A stretch of DNA of 64,000 nt, from contig CM066727.1 in the NCBI GenBank assembly GCA_033961575.1, positions 620,001-684,000 on the forward strand. Reading direction: 5' to 3'. Every line of letters starts with the position of its first letter. Positions within the stretch are counted from its first letter, which is position 1. Source of the DNA: Aselliscus stoliczkanus. Taxonomy: Eukaryota; Chordata; Mammalia; Chiroptera; Hipposideridae. Both the position numbers and the translations under genes were made by a program. The notes under the pieces were generated by a model. The model worked only from the letters and a program-made list of their open reading frames with translations, did not search any database and was not told where the DNA came from. Shown here one piece after another: positions 1-10,282 of this stretch.

Positions 1-2139
1 GCTTCAGATGGTTCCTTCTGACCCGTGGTGGCCTCGCCATCCCCAACCCTTCCCACAGCGAGGGCCGGGGCAGGGTCCCTGACCTGCACGTGTTAACAGG
101 GCCTGGCGGGAGGCACGGCCGACGGCGGGGCCGGGGCATTAGAAGGCAGTTCAGGTGCCTCACTGGGGGCCCGAGGGCGGCTGCGGGCAGGATGCCGAGG
201 GCAGCACCGAGCGGCGGCCAGGGGCTGGCCAGGGCCGTTGCCGAGCTCTGCAAGGCCAGACTGAGGTTTCTGAAGGGATGCTGCTAAGCTTAACTAATCT
301 GGGGAAGATACATTAAAGCAGAACACACCATTTTTATTTAGCAAGCAGCACCCTAGTCCACTTTGTAAAGCTTTCATTCCATTTTACCCTGTTTGGGTTC
401 CTTTTTTCTTTTAGTCCAGCGGGCTTCCGCTTCTAGAGGAGTTTCCTCTTCTAAGTGGATGGTAAGAGCGAATGACCCAAGTGGGAGGTCCGTCCCTCCC
501 TGTCGTGGGCAGATAAAATCAGGTGAAAATGCAGGCAGGCGGGTCTCGTGCTCGGCGGGCTGCAGAGGGAGTGGAGATTGGTTTCCTCCGTGGGGAAGGA
601 CCTCGGGGCCTGTCCCTGGACTGCCTCTTCCCCAGGGGAGGGGCGCAGGCTCCATGGTTCCCCCAAACCGTCGCCGCAGTGCCCGGCCTGGTTGGCCTGG
701 GCTCGTGCTGGTGGCGACCGGGTAGCCTGGATGACCCGGCAGGGGCACCGGGGCCCACACAGCACCCTGCCCACCTCGCGCATCGTAGCCTGGTGGTACC
801 GGGGCTCCCCAGCAGTCCTGGTGCCCTGGGCGTGTGTGACCTCAGCACGCGCCCAGCACAGGGGCCGCTGCCCCCACAGGGCTAGAAGACAGAACGCCTG
901 TGACAGCTGCCCACGCACAGTAGGCACGCCACACACTCGGGCTGGATTTTAAGTGTTTATTCCTACGGAATCTGCTTCTTAGAATGGGTAGGCCAACCGT
1001 CTTGTGAAACCCAACAGTACAATGCGCCCTTACATTCTAGCGTGAATTCGAGGTGACAGTTAATGAATAATGTGGTAATTGCTGTTTTCTCTTGCTTAAT
1101 AACAGAAAAATGGTGTCGTGAATAGCTGGGAGTTAGGAAGTGAGACGCCTTCCACATTTGTTTGTTATCTCACTTTCACAAAGAGAAGCTGCCAGCCCCT
1201 GAGTATTTATCATGTGTTACGAACCCTACTGAAACCCAAGGCACACGTCCTCACGGCACACGTCGGGGGCCTCGTTACTTGTAGCGCGGTCCTGCCGTGC
1301 CAGCTGCTAGTGGGGGCTGATTTTTAAGAGGCAATGTGCAAGTCTGCATGCATACATCAGGGAAGCCAGTCCTGTACTGTGGAAATGAGGATGTTTCACA
1401 ACATGTTGCATAATCAAATTTAATTCATTTCAGTTAAACTTTTATCTTTTATACTGTGCTTTTATGTAACCACATCCATAATACAGCTTCTAAGCTAAAT
1501 GTTAGACAGAAACCGGGTACTTGAGTAGAGCGGTAATGGCTCCCTTTTTAATACGAAGGAAGATTAGAATGGTGTTAAATTACATGTTAATGGGAAAAGA
1601 AGAAAAGGCTAATAGCACAACTTCGTGCTGCTGTGAAGTCTAGATTATAGCACATAGGTTTGCTGTTTATCAGTTGAATGTTGAATTTCCTTTGAAAATT
1701 TGCTTTTCATTATATTAAAATATAACATCTCAAATGTCCCCTCCTGGTGTACTGCAGTGCGCTGGTTACCATTTGACTTTTGAAAAAGGAAGGCGCGGAG
1801 CAGCGATTATGGGGCAGCCACGCCCGTTGGACAGTGAGGCGCCGCCGTGAACCAAAGTGCAGTGAAGCTCCTCGGAGACAAAGGACGCACTGATCTCTTG
1901 TGAGAGCGGGCGGGGCCCAGGCTGGCCCTGGGCACTCCCGGCGGGTGTGTAAGTCATGCCCCGGGCCCCTGAGGCACCTGGGGAGTGACGTCCCTGTGAG
2001 ATGTTTCCGAGTCTGCGCTGGCCTTGGCAGGAAGTCCCCGAGCCTGAAAAGGGACACAGTGAAACCAGACCCTGAACCAGTCATTTGACCCGTATTCTTG
2101 GCAGGTGATGATGTCTTTACATCAGTCACTGAGAGTCGG

Positions 2140-2246
2140 GTTAGGAACAAAAAGACAGCAACTTGTCTGTTCCCCTTCCCCGATTCCCCAACGCTGTTCC
2201 CCTCCACCAATTCCCCAATAAAATCTTTAAAAAAAAAAAAAAGAAA
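2140..2246 (+). mobile_element. 3' fragment of the long tRNA-derived SINE
   Basis: The block AACAAAAAGACAGCAACTTG, the CCCCGATTCCCCAA motifs and the ending AATAAAATCTTT plus A-run are nearly identical to the 3' half of the long SINEs at 18954, 36198 and 42661. The tRNA-like head is absent. Confidence 0.75.
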
Positions 2247-2819
2247 CGGCCAGGGAGGCGCTTGGTGTCTCTCAGCTTCCTTCCCGTTTCCCGCGGCCAC
2301 CCTAGCTGTTCCTCTGGGGCTCGCTGTGGGTGGGGGTCAGGCAGGCGGCTGTGCGTTCTGGGTGTCACCAGCCCAGGACTGCAGGTGGTGTCTCTCAGGC
2401 AAGGGGACATTAGTGAAGAGTGAGGAGCAAGCATGAGGAACGCTCTTGGTGACCGAGGACAGGAGGGGCAGGGGTGCGTTGGTGACCTGACCCGAGGCGT
2501 GCAGCGGACATGCCGGGTGAGGACAGGGTCGGATGCTTCCCTGATGAGATGACGCAGCCACTCACCCCGGAGGGAGGTCCATGCCTCTTTCCTGTCTGGC
2601 GCCTCAGCCTGGACCCGCGCTGTGCTGAGGACCTTGGAGAATAAAGACAGGAGAAGGTATTCCAGCCTGGGGGCAGGAGGCGCGAGGGCCTGCAGCCGTT
2701 TGTAGAAGCAGCGAGGTGGGTGTGGGTGAAGCCCGGGTCACTCACTGGGAAAGGCCGGGCGGCCTGAGGGCTCCTGGGCTCTGCCCGCACACAGCCCGCC
2801 CCCGGGACCCGCCGTCCTA

Positions 2820-5436
2820 CAGGGGCCTCGTAAGGGGCTCAGGAGCTCCGGCTTCCCTGGGCAGAGGAGAACCGTAAGGGGCTCGGGAGCCCCGGCTTCC
2901 CTGGGCAGAGGAGAGCCGTAAGGGGCTCGGGAGCCCCGGCTTCCCTGGGCAGAGGAGAACCGTAAGGGGCTCGGGAGCCCCGGCTTCCCTGGGCAGAGGA
3001 GAACCGTGAGGGGCTCGGGAGCTCCGGCTTCCCTGGGCAGAGGAGAACCGTGAGGGGCTCGGGAGCCCCGGCTTCCCTGGGCAGAGGAGGGCCGTGAGGG
3101 GCTCGGGGCTCCGGCTTCCTGGGCAGAGGAGAACCGTGAGGGGCTCGGGAGCTCCGCTTCCCTGGGCAGAGGAGAGCCGTAAGGGGCTCGGGAGCCCCGG
3201 CTTCCCTGGGCAGAGGAGAGCCGTAAGGGGCTCGGGAGCCCCGGCTTCCCTGGGCAGAGGAGAACCGTAAGGGGCTCGGGAGCTCCGCTTCCCTGGGCAG
3301 AGGAGAGCCGTAAGGGGCTCGGGAGCCCCGGCTTCCCTGGGCAGAGGAGAGCCGTAAGGGGCTCGGGAGCCCCGGCTTCCCTGGGCAGAGGAGAACCGTA
3401 CGGGGCTCGGGAGCTCCGCTTCCTGGGCAGAGGAGAGCCGTGGGGCTCGGGAGCCCCGGCTTCCCTGGGCAGAGGAGAGCCGTGGGGGCTCGGGAGCCCC
3501 GGCTTCCCCTGGGCAGAGGAGGAGAACCGCAGGGGCTCGGGAGCTCCGCTTCCCTGGGCAGAGGAGAGCCGTAAGGGGCTCGGGAGCCCCGGCTTCCCTG
3601 GGCAGAGGAGAGCCGTAAGGGGCTCGGGAGCCCCGGCTTCCCTGGGCAGAGGAGAGGCCGTAAGGGGGCTCGGGAGCCCGGCTTCCCTGGGCAGAGGAGA
3701 ACCGTAAGGGGCTCGGGAGCTCCGCTTCCCTGGGCAGAGGAGAACCGTAAGGGGCTCGGGAGCTCCGCTTCCTGGGCAGAGGAGAACCGTGGGGCTCGGG
3801 AGCTCCGCTTCCCTGGGCAGAGGAGAACCGTAAGGGGCTCGAGAGCTCGGGCTTCCCTGGGCAGAGGAGAGCCGTAAGGGGCTCGGGAGCCCCGGCTTCC
3901 CTGGGCAGAGGAGAGCCGGACGGGGCTCGGGGGCTCCGCTTCCCTGGGCAGAGGCGAGCTGCAGGGCTCGGGAGCCCCGGCTTCCCTGGGCAGAGGAGAA
4001 CCGTAAGGGGCTCGGGAGCTCCGCTTCCCTGGGCAGAGGAGAACCGTAAGGGGCTCGGGAGCTCCGCTTCCCTGGGCAGAGGAGAGCCGTAAGGGGCTCG
4101 GGAGCTCCGCTTCCCTGGGCAGAGGAGAGCCGTGGGAGGCTCGGGAGCCCCGGCTTCCTGGGCAGAGGGAGAGCCGTAAGGGGCTCGGGAGCCCGGCTTC
4201 CTGGGCAGAGGAGAACCGCAGGGCTCGAGCTCCGCTTCCTGCGCAGAGGAGAAGCGTGAGGGGCTCGGGAGCTCCGCTTCCCTGGGCAGAGGAGAGCCGT
4301 AAGGGGCTCGGGAGCCCCGGCTTCCCTGGGCAGAGGAGAGCCGTAAGGGGCTCGGGAGCTCCGCTTCCCTGGGCAGAGGAGAGCCGTAAGGGGCTCGGGA
4401 GCTCCGCTTCCCTGGGCAGAGGAGAGCCGTGAGGGGCTCGGGAGCTCCGCTTCCCTGGGCAGAGGAGAGCCGTGAGGGGCTCGGGAGCCCCGGCTTCCCT
4501 GGGCAGAGGAGAACCGTAAGGGGCTCGGGAGCTCCGGCTTCCCTGGGCAGAGGAGAACCGCAGGGCTCGGGAGCTCCGCTTCCCTGGGCAGAGGAGAACC
4601 GTAAGGGGCTCGGGAGCCCCGGCTTCCCTGGGCAGAGGAGAGCCGTAAGGGGCTCGGGAGCCCCGGCTTCCCTGGGCAGAGGAGAACCGTAAGGGGCTCG
4701 GGAGCTCCGGCTTCCCTGGGCAGAGGAGAACCGTAAGGGGCTCGGGAGCTCCGCTTCCCTGGGCAGAGGAGAACCGTAAGGGGCTCGGGAGCCCCGGCTT
4801 CCCTGGGCAGAGGAGAGCCGTAAGGGGCTCGGGAGCTCCGCTTCCCTGGGCAGAGGAGAACCGTAAGGGGCTCGGGAGCCCCGGCTTCCCTGGGCAGAGG
4901 GAGAGCCGTCAGGGGCTCGGGAGCCCCGGCTTCCCTGGGCAGAGGAGAACCGTAAGGGGCTCGGGAGCTCCGCTTCCCTGGGCAGAGGAGGGAGCCGTTG
5001 CAGGGGCGCGGGCGCCCCGGGGTCCCTGGGCAGAGGAGAGCCGTACGGGGCTCGGGAGCCCCGGCTTCCCTGGGCAGAGGAGAACCGTAAGGGGCTCGGG
5101 AGCTCCGGCTTCCCTGGGCAGAGGAGAACCGTAAGGGGCTCGGGAGCTCCGCTTCCCTGGGCAGAGGAGAACCGTAAGGGGCTCGGGAGCCCCGGCTTCC
5201 CTGGGCAGAGGAGAGCCGTAAGGGGCTCGGGAGCTCCGCTTCCCTGGGCAGAGGAGAGCCGTAAGGGGCTCGGGAGCCCCGGCTTCCCTGGGCAGAGGAG
5301 AACCGTAAGGGGCTCGGGAGCTCCGGCTTCCCTGGGCAGAGGAGAACCGTAAGGGGCTCGGGAGCTCCGCTTCCCTGGGCAGAGGAGAGCCGTAAGGGGC
5401 TCGGGAGCTCCGCTTCCCTGGGCAGAGGAGAACCGC
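2820..5436. repeat. Minisatellite, 44/43-bp unit, about 60 copies
   Basis: The unit reads GCCGTAAGGGGCTCGGGAGC, then CCCGGCTTCCCTGGGCAGAG, then GAGA. Two main length variants alternate irregularly: a 44-mer with GAGCCCCGGCTTCC (or GAGCTCCGGCTTCC) and a 43-mer with GAGCTCCGCTTCC. A further AACCGT/AGCCGT switch occurs at the unit boundary. Several copies lack GTAAG or a few G/C bases, and one copy near 4995-5030 is strongly diverged. The complement of the unit has no stop codon in any frame, which explains overlapping minus-strand reading frames of 1055 and 948 codons. They are not genes. Confidence 0.95.
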
Positions 5437-6009
5437 TGAGCAGGAGTGGAGCGGCGATGCTGCGCCGCTCGGGCGGGTGAGGGCGGAGCGTGCGCAAAGG
5501 CAGGGCGAGCAGGTGACAGGGGTTCGGGTCTGAGCCAGGGCAGGGCCTCGGCCTGACGGAGGTGGGCACAGGGAGCGGGGCTGGGGCGGAGCGGGGAGCG
5601 GGCCAGCCGGTCCTCTCCTGCCAAGCGCTGCCTGGCCACCCCGTCTCTAGTGCCACGGAACACGCTTTGCGGAGTCGTGACACGGCCTCAGCTGGGCACG
5701 TGAGGGGACAGGGGCAGAAAAGGAGGATGTGGCCGCCCCATCCTCGTCCTCGTCCGTGTGGGGGGAGGTGTGGCGGGCTGTGCAGAGTCGGGGAGCCACC
5801 TGTCTCCACTTCCCTGAGGACAGAACTCTGTGCAGGGCTCGTGGGATGACAGGCTGGGGGACATCGATCCCCTCTAGGCTCAACCCAGAGGTCGCTTCTG
5901 GGCACTTGGCCTTAGGGTCTCTCGCCACCTGTTTTCCTTTCAGAACCTGCTGCCCATACCTGTGTTTCCCGCATCCGTTATACTGTGTGCGTGTCACGCT
6001 GTGTACACA

Positions 6010-6175
6010 CTGTGTATGCATGGATTCCATATATACGAACTATAGATGCACATTTATATGGGTATATGCGTTACATACAAATCATATGTGCATACTATAT
6101 TCTACAACCGTCTGTATTTCCTGTATATAATATATACATTTCATATACGGCATAGATGCATCACATGCTCAAATC
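6010..6175. repeat. AT-rich, TATA/CATA-rich low-complexity tract
   Basis: Repeated ATATA, CATATA and GTATA words (for example TATATAATATATACATTTCA near 6123) lie between GC-rich sequence and exon A. It is a degenerate dinucleotide-type tract with no clear unit. Confidence 0.5.
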
Positions 6176-6528
6176 TAACTAAAAAAATTAATTCATTTTT
6201 TCCCCTCTAATTGTTTATTTACTCAATACCATAAAATCTTACTTTCAAGGGATCTGATGAATCTAGTCTAGTAGATGCTAATATTTGTAATTGTAAAACA
6301 ATATTTGGGAATTTCAAAGTTTTTCTTCTTAAGGTTCTGACACTTTGGAGCCTTTGACGTTGTATAAAAAACGATTGCCCATTGGAATGTGCAACCCAGA
6401 GTGCCCACTGACTACCGAACACCAGAACTTCACGTGTGGGGTGTTAAATAGTTTACTCGTCCTACGCAGAAGGATTTCCACCGTTTCCCCACAGAGTCTA
6501 AAATGGCATTTCTGTGTTTTCTCTACAG

Positions 6529-7583
6529 ACCAGCACTGCTCATGGTCGCCAGCTCGTCAGTTCCACGAGGAGAGCTACTCCCCGGCCCCGCGGAATATGA
6601 AAGGGCTGTCGGGGAGTCGGAGCCCAGCGCCACTGTGTTCTGGGCACACGTGTGGCTTCGCCGCGCCCGAGGGCTGTGAGCACCTGCTCCATGGGCTGGA
6701 GGCCAGGCCGCCCTACCTGCTCAGCGCCGCCGACAGCTGCCCCGCCGACCGGCACCGCTGCTCGCCAAGGAGCTCGGTCCACTCCGAGTGCACGATGGTG
6801 CCCGTGGTGCTGGGCGAGCACCTGTCCAGCAGCACGTTTCCCAGGATGCACTACAGCTCCCATTACGACACGAGGGACGACTGTGCCGTGGCCCACGCCA
6901 GCGCCAAGGCCCACCGCATCCCAGCCAACCTTCTGGACCAGTTTGAGAAGCAGCTGCCGCTGCACAGGGACGGCTTCCGCACGCTGCAGTACCAGAGGAG
7001 CTGCGCCGCCGAGCCGCGCGGCGAGAGCCCCGGCCGCATCCGGCACCTGGTGCACTCCGTGCAGAAGCTCTTCACCAAGTCGCACTCGCTGGAGGGCGCC
7101 GCCAAGGGCGCCGCCAACGGGGCCAGGGCCGACAGCCGCGTGGACGCGCGCCCCCACGGCCTCCACTCCAAGCACGGCAAGCGGAGTAAGAGCAAGGAGC
7201 GAAAGCCGGAGAGCAAGCACAGGTCGGGCCTGAGCAGCTGGTGGAGCTCGGACGACAACCTGGACAGCGACAGCACGTACCGCGCGCCCAGCGCGCTCAA
7301 CAGGCACCTGCTGGACCACGTGCCCCACTGCTACCCGGAGCCGCCCCAGGGCCCCTTCGGGGGGCTCTCCCTGAAGACTTCCAAAAGCAACAACGACGTC
7401 AAGTGCTCGGCCTGCGAGGGCCTGGCCTTGACGCCCGACACCAAGTACATGACGCGCAGCTCCTGGTCCACGCTGACGGTCAGCCAGGCCAAGGAGACCT
7501 ATCGCAAGAGTTCCCTGCACCTGGACAAGCCGCTGGGCCCCCAGGACATGAAGCTGCCCCTGAGGCCGTGCCACTACCTCCAG
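6529..7583 (+). CDS. DLGAP2: DLGAP2 exon A: large N-terminal coding exon (residues 1-329)
   Basis: The acceptor TTTTCTCTACAG ends at 6528 and the donor CAG|GTAAGC follows 7583 (phase 0). I number residues from the ATG at 6597, which begins MKGLSGSR as in the shorter DLGAP isoforms. The exon is also open upstream of that Met from its first base in phase 1 (QFHEESYSPAPRN), so a longer isoform probably enters from an upstream exon. Conserved blocks are SSVHSEC (59-65), SSSTFPRMHYSSHYDTRDDC (77-96), RIPANLLDQFEKQLPL (107-122), SPGRIRHLVHSVQKLFTKSH (144-163), a Lys/Arg-rich stretch near 192-208, SSWWSSDDNLDSDSTY (213-228) and KTSKSNNDVKCSACEGLAL (260-278). Residues 166-186 are Ala/Gly/Arg-rich and differ from the Ser/Asn-rich segment I recall in other mammals, in line with the high GC. 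The exon is strongly CpG-rich. The 344-aa antisense reading frame is a shadow. Confidence 0.95.
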
Positions 7584-10180
7584 GTAAGCAGCGGCGAGCG
7601 CGGGGCGCCGCCGGCATCGCGGCCTTTGCAGCGGCGAGCGCGGGGCATCGTGGGGCCTGCGGGGGGCGGCCCTGGGCAGGCAGTCCGCCTTTACAGCCTA
7701 ACCCACCCGCACGCGCGGCCGTCCCCTGGGTGCTGAGGCTGCGGAATCCAGCAGTCGCAGCACAATGCTCCGGCGCACGTAATGTTTCCTCCTTCAAAAG
7801 GGGTGACTTGGCCCTGTGGGAACTGACCGGCAGCTTGCGTGGGTCACTGACTAGACCTGACGTAGCAGCTCTGGGGATGTGGGGTGAATGAATTCACCAA
7901 AGGTGAAAACAAAGGCGGTGGACGGCTAGACGTAGCGTGTCGCGGACTTCTCCGCTTTAGGCGGTTCCCTTCTCACTCCCGTGTCCTGATCAGCTGTCAC
8001 CGAGTGTGTGTGTGTTGCGGGGGTCTGCCCCGAGGCCGCCCGCCCCTTCAGGGCTTCCCTGCAGTTACTCCATCAGCTAACAGTGCTCTTAGCAAAACTT
8101 GGAAGTCGGGGGTTTTCCTCTAGAATATCGTATCCTGCCCGGCTCCTTGCCATCACGCGGGTGTCCCGTTACAGGGATCGTCACAGTGATGAGTGATGGT
8201 GCTGAGTGCCGGCCGAGTCATCAGGCAACCAATTAATGGGACAGATCAACCACCAAGCCCCTAGGAGTCAGGTGGCCGCAAGCCATTCCAGCAGCTCCAG
8301 CTGCCGTTGTGGTGCGCTGCCCGAAACCTCGCGGACCCCGACTGCCTTCACAGGCAGATGCGTTCAGAGACGAATCGGAACTTGGGTCAAACCTTATTTT
8401 TGTGCCAAAGGGGCCGTGTGGCTGGCAGTTAGCAAGCCCTAATAACACGCAAACGCGAGACGCTCCCCGTACGCGTCACAGTGTCGTCAGCAGCACCCGG
8501 GCCCCGTGGCAGGAGCCGAGCTCCAGCGTCTCCTGAGCCTGCGAGACCTCTGACACCAGGCCGCCGCAGCTGGCGCGCCCCACCGCTCTGCCCGGCTGCG
8601 CCGCCTCATCCACCCACAGGGACCGTCCACCTCCCTTCTTGAACATCCGCTGCCCTCAAACACCTCTCGTGTTTCAATTATGGAAACTGTTAACCCTGCA
8701 AAAAGGAAAGATGTAATGGAGCGAGCCCCGTGCACTCACCAGCCGCGGCAGCAGTCGGTGTGTGGCCGGGCGTCCCCCCACCGGCCGTCCGACGGCGGCG
8801 CCAGTGTCCCGGCTTCAGCGCGGGAGGGCCCTGCACTGCATCGGCGACGCTCCCAGGCGGCCTTCGGCCTTCCCGCTCTCCGCCTCTTCCGAGCACTTGG
8901 TTAGGGTCCAGGCCGGGATGCGGAGCCGACCTGGCGCCCGGCTGGTCCGTCTCTTTCCCCTCCTTCCCCCTGCACCCCTCCTCGTGAACTGGGGCACCCA
9001 GGAACCAGCTCATTTGTCTGAGAGGTTCCCGCCACCCGGTGCTGTGTGTGTTGGCACCCCCGTGGTGTCACTGCAGGGGCTTCTCTGGGGCCCATGTTTC
9101 CATCAGTCCGTCGTGGGGCCACAGCCCTCCAAATGCGCTGGCCCGTGGTTTCTGGTTGAGCGGGTCACTAAATGTGTCACGCTCGTAAGTGTGCTTCTCA
9201 GCTCGCCTGTGAGACCGCGTCACCCCTTCTTCTCTTCTCCTGGACAGTCCCCGGCTCAGCCTGCGGCCAGGAGGTGCCGGCAGCCAGCGTCAGCCGTGCG
9301 GGTGACAGGGCTCAGGGAGCTGCTGCCCCAGCAAAGTACACTGAGAACACTGAGTCTGTGCAGTGACCTACAGGAAATGACAGGTCATGACAGACACCAT
9401 GGAACACTCCTTAAAGCCACCCTCCCCTGGCAGGAGATGATGCCGTTGCGAGGCGGGGTACCAGTGAGAGAGGACAGTCACCACCGGCCGTCCCCATGGC
9501 TGCGAGGCCCGCCCCCTCCAGGCCACCTAAGGTCCAGCAGTCCTGGGCAGGGGCCTCGCATCGCTGTGTCCACCCAGAAGATGGAGCCTCCGAGCTTGAG
9601 CCTGGAGCGTGATTAGGGTGCGGCGCTGCCGGGGGTGGGGGGTGGGGCAGAGCGCGTGGCCGGCAGCGGGTTCCTTGCCTCCCTCCTCCGTGTCCACGGG
9701 AAGCCACCTCCCGGGGCGCAGCTGCGCTTTCTCTCCTGTCCCACTTGGTCTGGTGGTCACCGCCGGTCACCTGTGCCCACGGGCACCGCCGGTCCTGCTC
9801 ATGTCTCCTTGGCTGTTTGTCCTGCTGTCCATTTTCCAAGACGCTTTCGCAAGGTCTTCCCTCAGGTTGGCGCAGGACAGGTGGAATTCGGGGCCTTCGC
9901 CGCCGCCCGGAGACGGGGCCGGGCCGCCCCGAGGAGGAAGTGGAACGAAACGAGAAAGGGGAGAAGGCAGAAGCCAGCGCTCGGACACGCCACCCAGTTT
10001 TTTCACCGAAAGCTAGCGATTTGGAGCCGAACAAGAGGGTTGTTTTCTGTTCTCACCTTGTACAGATTCATAGTTAACATCAGAGGAAGATTTTTATGCT
10101 TTTTAAGTAGGTCAGAGCAGACAGTAGCCAGGATTGAGAGAAAACGCGGATCCATTTGCTCTTCAAAAAAGCTGTTGTTT

Positions 10181-10282
10181 GGGCCGCCGAGTGGCGCGGG
10201 GGTTAAGCGCTGGCCTGGGACGCCAGCGGCCCCGGTTCGGTCCCACATGTGAAGGCCAGTGACGCTGCCCTCAAAAAAAAAA
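10181..10282 (+). mobile_element. Short tRNA-derived SINE (Rhin-1-like) with perfect target duplication
   Basis: The copy has the head GGGCCGCCGAGTGGCGC, B-box-like GGTTCGGTCCC, the motif GCCAGTGACGCTGCCCTC and a poly(A) tail. It is flanked by the 16-bp direct repeat AAAAAAGCTGTTGTTT at 10165-10180 and 10283-10298. The perfect duplication points to a recent insertion. Confidence 0.88.

Larger units (their letters stand above)
1..6528 (+). other. DLGAP2: Upstream intron / 5' region of DLGAP2
   Basis: No conserved coding exon is recognised here. 1-950 is GC-rich, and 960-1760 is AT-richer and plain. A 3' fragment of the long SINE lies at 2140-2246, and the 44/43-bp minisatellite fills 2820-5436. 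5437-5900 is GC-rich, and 6000-6320 is AT-rich with TATA/CATA-rich sequence. Whether this is an intron of a longer DLGAP2 transcript or upstream DNA depends on exons outside the window. The open phase-1 acceptor at 6528 favours intron. Confidence 0.6.

Noticed and set aside
2820..5436. CRISPR array
   Set aside because: The direct repeats have no unique spacers, and the surrounding gene is a vertebrate intron-containing gene.
2738..5905. 1055-codon and 948-codon minus-strand reading frames
   Set aside because: They lie in the 44/43-bp minisatellite, whose complement has no stop in any frame. The translations are only the repeat in shifting frames.
6540..7574. 344-codon antisense frame over DLGAP2 exon A
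   Set aside because: GC-rich shadow of a conserved coding exon; no independent homology.
10181..10282. tRNA gene
   Set aside because: The A- and B-box-like sequences belong to a tRNA-derived SINE with poly(A) tail and target duplication; no intact cloverleaf was seen.
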